A DNA stretch of 7,215 nt, from contig CACZNZ010000171.1 of assembly GCA_902782625.1 (NCBI GenBank), positions 1 to 7,215 of the forward strand, given 5' to 3'. This document shows, piece by piece, positions 1-5,646 of the stretch (the first letter of the stretch is position 1; each line of letters begins with the position of its first letter). Source of the stretch: an uncultured Lachnospiraceae bacterium (lineage in GTDB: Bacteria; Bacillota; Clostridia; Lachnospirales; Lachnospiraceae). The notes beneath the pieces are model-generated. The model saw nothing but the letters and a program-made list of their open reading frames with translations, was not told the DNA's origin and did not search any database. Both the position numbers and the translations under genes were made by a program.

Positions 1-375
1 ACTATTGATTTCGTCGATAAAGAGAATACCTTCTTTGCGTCCGGTTTCCTCCATATAACGGTAGATACTGTAGATGATTTCGCTCATGGTGTATTCCGTG
101 ACGGAATATTCTTTCCCTTCAAATGTTTTCTCCCGGATGAAAGGGAGTCCTACGGCACTTTGCCTGGTGTGATGAGTGATCGTATAGGCGACCAGGCCGA
201 TTCCGCATTCTCTGGCGATTTGTTCCATAATCTGGGTCTTGCCGATGCCGGGAGGCCCCATTAACAGGATTGGCCTCTGTCTGAGAACAGGGATGCGGTA
301 CTGCCCGTATTCGTCTTTGGCCAGATAGGCCGTAACGGTATGTTTAATATCTTCTTTTGCTTTTTTGATGTTCAT
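1..375 (-). CDS. MoxR-family AAA+ ATPase, N-terminal part (runs off the left edge)
   Basis: First 125 codons of an AAA+ ATPase; the rest lies beyond base 1. Seen: a Walker A motif GPPGIGKT at residues 40-47 and a Walker B motif ILFIDE at 117-122, followed by Asn, as in MoxR-type ATPases. Between them is a conserved-looking stretch (ITHHTRQSAVGLPF, residues 66-79). There is no signal peptide, so it should be cytoplasmic. Known of the family: MoxR ATPases form hexameric rings that remodel or activate partner proteins, usually through a VWA-domain adaptor encoded next door (RavA-ViaA, CbbQ-CbbO, NorQ-NorD). The gene directly upstream is such a VWA protein and overlaps this one by 32 nt, so co-translation is likely. 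The ATG at 373-375 is chosen because an AGAGGA Shine-Dalgarno sits 5 nt before it. The substrate cannot be read from the sequence. Sensor motifs and the arginine finger lie outside the window. Confidence 0.9.
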   Translation of the reverse strand, partial: MNIKKAKEDIKHTVTAYLAKDEYGQYRIPVLRQRPILLMGPPGIGKTQIMEQIARECGIGLVAYTITHHTRQSAVGLPFIREKTFEGKEYSVTEYTMSEIIYSIYRYMEETGRKEGILFIDEINS

Positions 376-1663
376 AAAGTTCCTCTTCAGAAAGATGTAT
401 TTTCATGGCCCATGATGGTACGTTGTCGGGGGTTTCTTCTCCGATGAAGACAAACGCAGTCTGATAAGACGGTGCGCGCGCGGGGTAGATTCCCTTGCCG
501 TCAGTAAAATACAGGACGCCTTTCAGGTCATGAAGCTTTCCATCCTCCACCATTTTACTGATGAAGGAAAAAGCAGGACGAAAGTCAGTACTTCCGCCTC
601 CTTTCAGGTCAAATCCAGCCAGAATGCGGTCTATGTCTTCTTTATTCTTTAATATTTCATGGGCCTGAATTTGGCTGTCGGCCTGAATGATGTGAATCTG
701 GCTGTTCCTGAAAAAACTGTCTCTCTTCCGGATAATGTCAAATGTCCTGTAAAGAAACTGTTTTACCAGATCTCCACTGGTAGAGTAGCTTGTATCAAGG
801 ACGATGACAAAGGTAAGAATCTTGGAAGCTTCTCTGCTCTCAGGGTGTTCGATGAGTGGCATGTTCCGATAAAGGCGGAGACCATACGTGTAGTATCCCG
901 GGTCAAAGGAATCCTGGTCGATGTGCATTTCTTCGCGAAGCACAGTGAATTTTCTGAGGAAATCTGTGTAGGTCCTCTGTGGACGCCCTGCTTTGATCTG
1001 GGTGTGAAGAAGAGCACTTCCTTCTCCGTCTTCCTCGCCTCTTGTGCTCATTTCCCTATCCGCTCTGCGGCTAAGCTTATCCCACATATCACCGGCTTTT
1101 TTCTGAGCGGCGGAAGGGTTTTCTTCCTTTGGCCAGAAGCGGTGGTCATCTACAAAAAACTCCATGAGCAGACGGTTCTTTTCCTCGTCGGTAAAGGTAA
1201 GGAGCATGCGGTAGATGTTTGCTGCAGTGACCGGAATCTCCTTCTGGGATAATTCCTGATACAGTTGACTCCTGAGACCAGACAGGATCCGGTTGACAGA
1301 GGGCTTTTTCAGACTGTCGATCATCCACTCTACAGCAATATCACAGGAAAGATTCCAAAGACGCTCTTCCCTTCCCTGTCTTAGCCAAAGGTGCCTGAAA
1401 ATGCAGTGAAGAACACTGTGCAGATAGGCACGCTGCAAAAACAGTGGATTCTCAGGATACAGCCTTAGAAGCTGCTCACTGGAATAATACAGGTAGATGC
1501 CGTCGGTGGCAAAAGATGCAAGACGCGGATCAGCCTTCCAGGTGAGTGCCTGCAGAGCCGTGTCGAAATAACGGAAATCCAGGTAAAGACTGTCGCGAAG
1601 AAGCGGCAGAATCTTCTCACACATATTTCGTTCCCAGTCAGTCTGTGTGGTTTTATGTTTCAT
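344..1663 (-). CDS. DUF2201-type protein: degenerate metallopeptidase-like domain plus VWA domain
   Basis: 439 residues, no signal peptide or membrane segment. The N-terminal half (about 20-170) resembles the putative metallopeptidase domain of DUF2201 proteins: HSVLHCIFRH at residues 82-91 aligns with the usual HExxHxxxxH, and CDIAVE follows at 107-112. Ser83 stands where the catalytic Glu would be, so hydrolysis is doubtful. A charged linker spans about 180-230. The C-terminal half (about 282-410) is a von Willebrand A-type domain with a complete metal-binding MIDAS: DTSYS (290-294), Thr359 in GGGSTDF, and Asp388 in FTDG. Known: VWA proteins next to MoxR ATPases act as adaptors linking the ATPase ring to its substrate. 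The start lies 3 nt after the stop of the leucine-rich-repeat gene with no clear Shine-Dalgarno, suggesting translation by reinitiation. The end overlaps the ATPase start by 32 nt. Family assignment is firm; cellular role is unknown. Confidence 0.88.
   Translation of the reverse strand: MKHKTTQTDWERNMCEKILPLLRDSLYLDFRYFDTALQALTWKADPRLASFATDGIYLYYSSEQLLRLYPENPLFLQRAYLHSVLHCIFRHLWLRQGREERLWNLSCDIAVEWMIDSLKKPSVNRILSGLRSQLYQELSQKEIPVTAANIYRMLLTFTDEEKNRLLMEFFVDDHRFWPKEENPSAAQKKAGDMWDKLSRRADREMSTRGEEDGEGSALLHTQIKAGRPQRTYTDFLRKFTVLREEMHIDQDSFDPGYYTYGLRLYRNMPLIEHPESREASKILTFVIVLDTSYSTSGDLVKQFLYRTFDIIRKRDSFFRNSQIHIIQADSQIQAHEILKNKEDIDRILAGFDLKGGGSTDFRPAFSFISKMVEDGKLHDLKGVLYFTDGKGIYPARAPSYQTAFVFIGEETPDNVPSWAMKIHLSEEELYEHQKSKRRY
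381..386 (-). promoter_or_regulatory. Ribosome binding site of the MoxR ATPase, inside the VWA gene
   Basis: Read on the minus strand this is AGAGGA, 5 nt before the ATG at 373-375. It lies within the last codons of the upstream VWA gene. It is the only good Shine-Dalgarno in the three-gene unit, so the ATPase may be translated independently, and perhaps more strongly, than its two partners. It decides the start of the ATPase. Confidence 0.6.
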
Positions 1664-1666
1664 CGG

Positions 1667-2659
1667 TTACCAATCAAGATCATAAAGATCGTCCTTCTTT
1701 TGTTTTTGCTTTGCCTTGATGATGATTGCCGCTCCCTCGCCCCATTCTTTTTCGATGGTGCGGTTTCGGATCTCATCAAGAAGAGTAGCATCAGGTGAAA
1801 AATCTCTGGTCAGATAATTCAGTAGTGATGCGTCTTTTTGGGTTAAGGCCATCAGGAAAGCCTCTTTTAAATGGGTCTGTACGGTATCCCGATATAGAGA
1901 TTCGGCATCCTTCAAAAGGCTGACCGGATAGCGCAGACGGCATAGAGAGGTCATCAGAAGACTCGAGACAGATTCTTCGTGAATGGCGGAAGAAAAACAG
2001 CCATCGTAACGAAGGAAATCGATCTTTCCTTGCGAAAATGCTTTCCTCATCCGAAAGCCTTCTCCGTGGACACTCCTGGTAAACAGATGGGCAGGAGTTA
2101 CTTCGTCAAGCCATTCATAATATTCCGGGAAAAATAAAACAGCTGAGATTTCCTTTTCGGTGCAGAACTGTACGGTCATATCATCTGTTAATCTTTCGAG
2201 AAGCAGAGGAAGACCGGTTTTGTCCTTTTCCGAACTGCGTATCGTCAGCAGTTTAAGGCGGGTGTCATTGGTAAAGACATCGCTTCCGATGCCACGGATC
2301 AAAGGTCCTGTTGATAAAGAACGAAGGCTTCGGCAGTTATAGAAGGCTCCGTTGTGGATCACTTTGACTTTCGAGGGAAGCCGGACCATTTCCAATGCCC
2401 TTCCAGCAGCAGCCGGAGGCAGGAGTTGTCCGTCAGCCCTCTTTTTCAGTTCTTCTGCAGTTATGCTGTCCTGGTCCAGATACAGGTCTTCTGATGCAGA
2501 AGGGAATCTGTCGGCAAAACAATATGGACCGATTTCCGTGACAGGTATGTTGTTAATGTACTCCGGCAGCACAAGAGAAGTATCGTATCCGTAGACTTTC
2601 AGAAGTCGGATTCCTTCCTTTGTAGGCTGCCAGAGCAAAGATAATGTTTGATTCTGCAT
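1667..2659 (-). CDS. BspA-type leucine-rich-repeat protein with helical C-terminus, in an operon with VWA and MoxR genes
   Basis: 330 residues, no signal peptide, so probably cytoplasmic, unlike most BspA-like surface proteins. The N-terminal half carries degenerate LRR_5/BspA-type units: about 16-52 (LVLPEYINNIPVTEIGPYCF), 89-115 (MVRLPSKVKVIHNGAFYNCR) and 119-140 (IRGIGSDVFTNDTRLKLL). An acidic insertion at 55-75 separates the first two. Residues about 205-312 look helical and have no repeat pattern I recognise. The tail (315-322) is Lys/Gln-rich, then acidic. This is the first gene of the three-gene unit, with 3 nt (TAA CCG ATG) before the VWA gene. That coupling implies a shared job, plausibly target recognition for the ATPase/VWA pair; this is inference. 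No other in-frame start exists between it and the upstream stop, and the first LRR unit begins close to this Met. It lacks a Shine-Dalgarno (see the promoter entry). Confidence 0.82.
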   Translation of the reverse strand: MQNQTLSLLWQPTKEGIRLLKVYGYDTSLVLPEYINNIPVTEIGPYCFADRFPSASEDLYLDQDSITAEELKKRADGQLLPPAAAGRALEMVRLPSKVKVIHNGAFYNCRSLRSLSTGPLIRGIGSDVFTNDTRLKLLTIRSSEKDKTGLPLLLERLTDDMTVQFCTEKEISAVLFFPEYYEWLDEVTPAHLFTRSVHGEGFRMRKAFSQGKIDFLRYDGCFSSAIHEESVSSLLMTSLCRLRYPVSLLKDAESLYRDTVQTHLKEAFLMALTQKDASLLNYLTRDFSPDATLLDEIRNRTIEKEWGEGAAIIIKAKQKQKKDDLYDLDW

Positions 2660-2694
2660 ACGATGATAATAGCACGGGTGGGTGAAACGGGCAA
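2660..2694 (-). promoter_or_regulatory. Possible promoter giving a leaderless transcript of the LRR-VWA-MoxR unit
   Basis: On the minus strand TTGCCC (2689-2694, 4/6 match to the -35 consensus) is followed by a 17-nt spacer and TATTAT (2666-2671, 5/6 match to -10). Only six bases separate the -10 from the ATG at 2657-2659, so the expected start of transcription falls on or next to the A of the ATG. No purine-rich ribosome binding site lies upstream, which fits a leaderless mRNA. Alternatively the gene is read through from the Fn3 gene 43 nt upstream. Confidence 0.35.
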
Positions 2695-2702
2695 GTGATG
2701 CC

Positions 2703-4346
2703 TTAGAAGGCTTTTGTTCCTACATATTGCCAGTATGGCGTGATCGACCAGCGAATGGTTGTGCCTTCGGCATTCCTGAAATCAACCCCGCCCTTTCCTT
2801 TGATTGTCAGCGTGATTTTTCTTGATTTATTTTGATTGAGATTCACTTTATAGTTTCTAAAAGTCTTGTGGCCAACTTTTTTTCCGTTACATAGAAGTGT
2901 AATCTCAAGTTTGTTGAAACGGATCAGTTTAAAGATACGTGAGTTTTTAACGTAGGCTGTGATGGTGTATGTGTTGCCTTTGAGTGAAATCTTTTTCGGA
3001 CTGAATCTGGCTTTGCCATAACTCATGCCTCCGGTGTCACTGGTACCGGAATATTTACGGAAATTTGCTTTCCCTTTCTTTGCTTTAGATTTGGGACCGC
3101 TGATAGGCTTTTTCACACCGGCCACTTTGATCTCTGCAGCAACGCGGTATTTTCCGGATCCGGCTCCTTTCTTCTTATAGATATAAGTGGTCTTCGATTT
3201 GCCAAGATGTTTGATCACCTTGCTCCCTTTATAGATTTTATAGCCGGTAGCTCCTGTGACCTTATTCCATTTGAGCCCGGCCCTTGCCGAGGATATCTTT
3301 GTGACAGAAAGGGTTGGTCTCGCGAGTTTTTTTGAAGAAATGGTTACTGTCTTCCAGCCGGTGTATTTTTTTTCAGAGCCGCTTATTCTGTAAATGCGCC
3401 ATCTAAAGGAAGTCTTTTTATTATATGGTATCTTTGTGTTGATGGAAGTATTCCCCCAGTAACCAAGAACTTTATCGGCGATAAGATTATTCCCCTTGTA
3501 AACCTGAATGCCGATATTATGATCTTTTGTTGTGATGTCGATTGTAGCGATTTCCGGACGGAAACTGCCGATCACGACACTGCCGTCGTTCCAGGAGGGA
3601 GCAGGAATGCTGTATCCTGGGGAGCCGCCGGAACCACCGCCGGAACCGCCGTCGGAAGAACTGCTTTTTGATGTGGTTATCGTCACCTCATTCGAGAGCG
3701 CCCCGACTTCGGTTGAACCGCTTTTGTTGGCGGCGACGGCAAAGGTGTAGCTGGTATCAGGACTCAGGGAATTGATTGTTTTTGAGTATATGCCATTGGA
3801 CGATGTATCAATCTCCACAAATGAACCTCCGGTCTTTTGATAGATGACATGATTGCCTCCGTGTGAGGATGTCCATGACAGCTTTACTGATGTAGAACTT
3901 ATGTCCGATGCCATCAGGCCGGTCGGCTGGGGCAGCGAGTTGGTCTTTACCAGATAGCTGTTCGTATTGTTGTTGAAATTAGTGCCGTTATAATACCCAT
4001 CAACATACAGAGTATAGTATTTCCCCTGCTCCAAAGCCGTTAATGTAAAGATCCTTTCAGAACTGTGATAAATCGGTTCAACATCTGTTCCTGCCCCCAG
4101 CTTGGTATTGCTGATTCTCCAGTAAAATTGAATGTTTTTGGTAGCATAACCCTGTTCGAAATCTGAAATAATATCATTGAGATCATCCATCGTGAAAGTT
4201 AAGGTCGTACCTGGAGTGATAGTATGGTCTCCGTTTACACCCTGAAACACATTGTCTGGAATGTCATATCCGCCGCCAGCATGCGCTTTGACGGGAATTA
4301 GCAGAAAAATCATAACCATTGCAAATATAAAATATATTTTTTTCAT
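2703..4346 (-). CDS. Secreted fibronectin type III-domain protein with lysine-rich C-terminus
   Basis: 547 residues from the chosen start. An N-terminal signal peptide is clear: MKK, a hydrophobic core at 4-19, and probable cleavage after AHA (21-23). Next comes an uncharacterised beta-rich region (about 27-135), a canonical Fn3 domain (139-226; PTGLMAS, VKLSW, DTSYTFAVAA, LSNEVTITT) and a Ser/Gly linker (228-243). Then follow a region at 256-337 (SFRWRIYR), an Fn3-like domain at 341-425 (KWNKVTGATGYKIYK) and a C-terminal beta-like domain (437-547). Lysine is dense from about 305 on, while the N-terminal part is neutral to acidic. There is no LPxTG, SLH or choline-binding anchor, so it is secreted or held electrostatically to the wall. 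The start at 4346 is preferred over an in-frame ATG 46 codons upstream because AAAGGAGA precedes it and the signal peptide begins there. Function unknown; Fn3 modules suggest binding to glycan, protein or wall polymer. Confidence 0.85.
   Translation of the reverse strand: MKKIYFIFAMVMIFLLIPVKAHAGGGYDIPDNVFQGVNGDHTITPGTTLTFTMDDLNDIISDFEQGYATKNIQFYWRISNTKLGAGTDVEPIYHSSERIFTLTALEQGKYYTLYVDGYYNGTNFNNNTNSYLVKTNSLPQPTGLMASDISSTSVKLSWTSSHGGNHVIYQKTGGSFVEIDTSSNGIYSKTINSLSPDTSYTFAVAANKSGSTEVGALSNEVTITTSKSSSSDGGSGGGSGGSPGYSIPAPSWNDGSVVIGSFRPEIATIDITTKDHNIGIQVYKGNNLIADKVLGYWGNTSINTKIPYNKKTSFRWRIYRISGSEKKYTGWKTVTISSKKLARPTLSVTKISSARAGLKWNKVTGATGYKIYKGSKVIKHLGKSKTTYIYKKKGAGSGKYRVAAEIKVAGVKKPISGPKSKAKKGKANFRKYSGTSDTGGMSYGKARFSPKKISLKGNTYTITAYVKNSRIFKLIRFNKLEITLLCNGKKVGHKTFRNYKVNLNQNKSRKITLTIKGKGGVDFRNAEGTTIRWSITPYWQYVGTKAF
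3621..3650 (-). repeat. Short GC-rich repeat encoding the Gly/Ser linker
   Basis: Imperfect 9-base units (GGAGCCGCC at 3621, GGAACCACC at 3630, GGAACCGCC at 3642 on the plus strand) encode the glycine/serine linker between the first Fn3 domain and the rest of the secreted protein. The stretch is much richer in GC than its surroundings and is open to slippage that would change linker length in steps of three residues. Confidence 0.6.
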
Positions 4347-4353
4347 ACTTCCG

Positions 4354-4361
4354 TCTCCTTT
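4354..4361 (-). promoter_or_regulatory. Ribosome binding site that fixes the start of the Fn3 protein
   Basis: AAAGGAGA on the minus strand ends 7 nt before the ATG at 4344-4346. It sits inside what would otherwise be an in-frame upstream extension of 46 codons, and it supports the shorter protein that begins with the signal peptide. Confidence 0.85.
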
Positions 4362-4395
4362 CTTTATATTGATATATTGATAATGTAAAATCGGT

Positions 4396-4424
4396 TTGCC
4401 TATCTTTTCTTTCGTGTGTATAAT
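4396..4424 (+). promoter_or_regulatory. Probable sigma-A promoter for the S66 carboxypeptidase/xth operon
   Basis: TTGCCT (4396-4401, 4/6) and a perfect TATAAT (4419-4424) are separated by exactly 17 nt. Transcription would begin near 4431, leaving a leader of roughly 158 nt before the ATG at 4589. A weaker alternative closer to the gene is TTGATT (4473-4478), 16 nt, TAATAT (4495-4500). Confidence 0.45.
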
Positions 4425-4463
4425 TGTAATAAGATTATACAATATATTATCTGATAATTGTAT
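4417..4463. repeat. Cluster of inverted and direct repeats in the divergent spacer
   Basis: Several symmetric elements overlap here. TGTATAAT (4417-4424) is inverted as ATTATACA (4434-4441). ATACAAT (4437-4443) is inverted as ATTGTAT (4457-4463). ATTATC-T-GATAAT (4446-4458) is a 13-nt palindrome. ATAATTGTA occurs directly repeated at 4420-4428 and 4454-4462, 34 bp apart. They coincide with the candidate -10 boxes, so they may be operator sites, but AT-rich DNA produces such matches by chance. Confidence 0.4.
4434..4439 (-). promoter_or_regulatory. Possible -10 element for the Fn3 gene
   Basis: A perfect TATAAT on the minus strand, about 90 nt upstream of the Fn3 start. The expected -35 position (4457-4462) reads TACAAT, a poor match, so activation or another sigma factor would be needed if it is used. 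It faces the plus-strand -10 at 4419-4424, and the two form the arms of an inverted repeat. Confidence 0.3.
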
Positions 4464-4532
4464 GATTTCTGATTGATTTAACATAATAATAACATAATAT
4501 CATGATTTATACTGAGAATGAAACAAGATTAC

Positions 4533-4543
4533 CACAAATTGTG
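4533..4543. promoter_or_regulatory. Short palindrome in the leader of the S66 gene
   Basis: CACAA-A-TTGTG is a perfect 11-nt palindrome about 46 nt before the S66 start. It could be a repressor site downstream of the promoter. A second small hairpin (GATGA, TATG loop, TCATC, 4545-4558) follows directly. No T-run follows either, so neither is a terminator. Confidence 0.25.
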
Positions 4544-4576
4544 AGATGATATGTCATCGGCAGATCATGGAAGGAT

Positions 4577-4582
4577 AGGAGG
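4577..4582 (+). promoter_or_regulatory. Ribosome binding site of the S66 carboxypeptidase gene
   Basis: A perfect AGGAGG with 6 nt to the ATG at 4589-4591; it fixes the start codon and predicts strong translation. Confidence 0.85.
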
Positions 4583-4588
4583 AATATA

Positions 4589-5629
4589 ATGCGATACGGA
4601 CCATTTCTGAAAGATCGGGGAACGATCGGATATGTGGCACCATCTTTTGGATGCAACATTGAGCCGTACCGGTCTTCTTTTGACCATGCACTGGAACATT
4701 TTCAAAAAGAAGGGTACAAGGTCCTGCCCGGACCGAATGCCTATGAAGGGAGCGGGCTTGGTATAAGCAACACACCTGAAAAATGTGCTGCTGAATTCAT
4801 GGAATGGTATGAGAGAAAAGATACCGATATCCTCCATTCTTGCGGGGGCGGGGAGCTGATGTGTGAAATCCTGCCATATATTGATTTCGAAAAGCTTAAA
4901 AAACTTCCACCGAAATGGTTCATGGGTTATTCGGATAACACCAATCTGGTGTTTCTTCTTGCAACGATCTGTGATGTGGCAGCAGTATATGGTCCCTGTG
5001 CCCCAACGTTCGGGATGGAACCATGGCATCCGGCACTGCAGGATGCATGGGATCTTCTGCGGGGTAAAAAGAAGATCGTTACCAATTACGATCGATGGGA
5101 ATCGGAGAGTCTGAAGACAGAAGACAATCCGCTGGAGCCCTATAACCTGACAGAAGATTTCAGGCTTCATACTTATGTGAACGGGAAGATGGACACTGCA
5201 AAAGAGTTTTCTTTTTCAGGACGACTGCTGGGGGGCTGTATGGATATCCTTTACATTTTGTGCGGCACCAGATTCGATTACGTCAAAGCATTTCAGGAAA
5301 GATACCGGGAGGATGGTGTCCTGTGGTTCCTGGAATCCTGTGATTTGACACCTCTGGATATGCGTCGTACATTGTTCAGCCTCCGGGAAGCAGGCTGGTT
5401 TGAAACAGCAAAAGGATTCCTGATCGGAAGACCCTATCATTTTGGAGAGGAATTATTTGGAGCAGATCAGTATAATGCTGTGACAGGGATTCTCGGTGAA
5501 CTTGGCGTGCCGATTGTGATGGATGTGGACATAGGGCACCTCCCGCCGACGATGCCGGTGGTATCGGGAAGTCTTGGTACCGTCACAGTAAAAGGAAACA
5601 ATCTGAAACTTGCTATGGATTTTGTCTGA
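4589..5629 (+). CDS. S66-family peptidase (LD-carboxypeptidase / MccF-like)
   Basis: 346 residues, usual length for the family. The Ser-Glu-His triad is visible: Ser115 in GYSD (nucleophile elbow), Glu249 in WFLES, and His317 in DIGHLPP. The N-terminal GTIGYVAPS and the HSCGGGE at 83-89 are also typical of the fold. No signal peptide, so cytoplasmic. Known of the family: LdcA-type members remove the terminal D-Ala from murein tetrapeptides during cell-wall recycling, while MccF-type members cleave microcin C-like peptide-nucleotides and give immunity. The sequence alone does not settle which applies, and the FLES/GYSDNTN context looks closer to MccF-like Firmicutes proteins than to E. coli LdcA. 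It has a strong ribosome binding site and is followed after 17 nt by xth, so the two are probably co-transcribed. Family assignment is very secure; substrate is not. Confidence 0.93.
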   Translation: MRYGPFLKDRGTIGYVAPSFGCNIEPYRSSFDHALEHFQKEGYKVLPGPNAYEGSGLGISNTPEKCAAEFMEWYERKDTDILHSCGGGELMCEILPYIDFEKLKKLPPKWFMGYSDNTNLVFLLATICDVAAVYGPCAPTFGMEPWHPALQDAWDLLRGKKKIVTNYDRWESESLKTEDNPLEPYNLTEDFRLHTYVNGKMDTAKEFSFSGRLLGGCMDILYILCGTRFDYVKAFQERYREDGVLWFLESCDLTPLDMRRTLFSLREAGWFETAKGFLIGRPYHFGEELFGADQYNAVTGILGELGVPIVMDVDIGHLPPTMPVVSGSLGTVTVKGNNLKLAMDFV

Positions 5630-5646
5630 AAGGAGAAAATAATCCT

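Noticed and set aside
659..1252. Open frame of 197 codons on the plus strand inside the VWA gene
   Set aside because: It lies antisense to a well-supported VWA/DUF2201 coding region, has no ribosome binding site, and its translation shows no recognisable domain.
2660..2702. Terminator between the Fn3 and LRR genes
   Set aside because: The 43-nt gap has neither a hairpin nor a T-run on the minus strand.
4388..4416. Cyclic-di-GMP riboswitch (GEMM-I) before the Fn3 gene, suggested by GGCAAACC and a nearby CGAAAG on the minus strand
   Set aside because: The order is wrong, the conserved GACGCAAAGCC-like segment and the second helix are missing, and the paired stems cannot be built.
4347..4484. 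N-terminal extension of the Fn3 protein by 46 codons to an upstream ATG
   Set aside because: The extension would bury the signal peptide and has no ribosome binding site, whereas the internal Met has AAAGGAGA at good spacing and begins a textbook signal peptide.
4546..4578. Ten-codon upstream reading frame whose TAG overlaps the AGGAGG of the S66 gene
   Set aside because: No Shine-Dalgarno of its own and no informative peptide; such short frames are expected by chance. The overlap with the ribosome binding site is the only suggestive point.
4565..5170. Open frame of 201 codons on the minus strand opposite the S66 gene
   Set aside because: Shadow of a gene with a complete catalytic triad and a perfect ribosome binding site; its translation has no recognisable motif.
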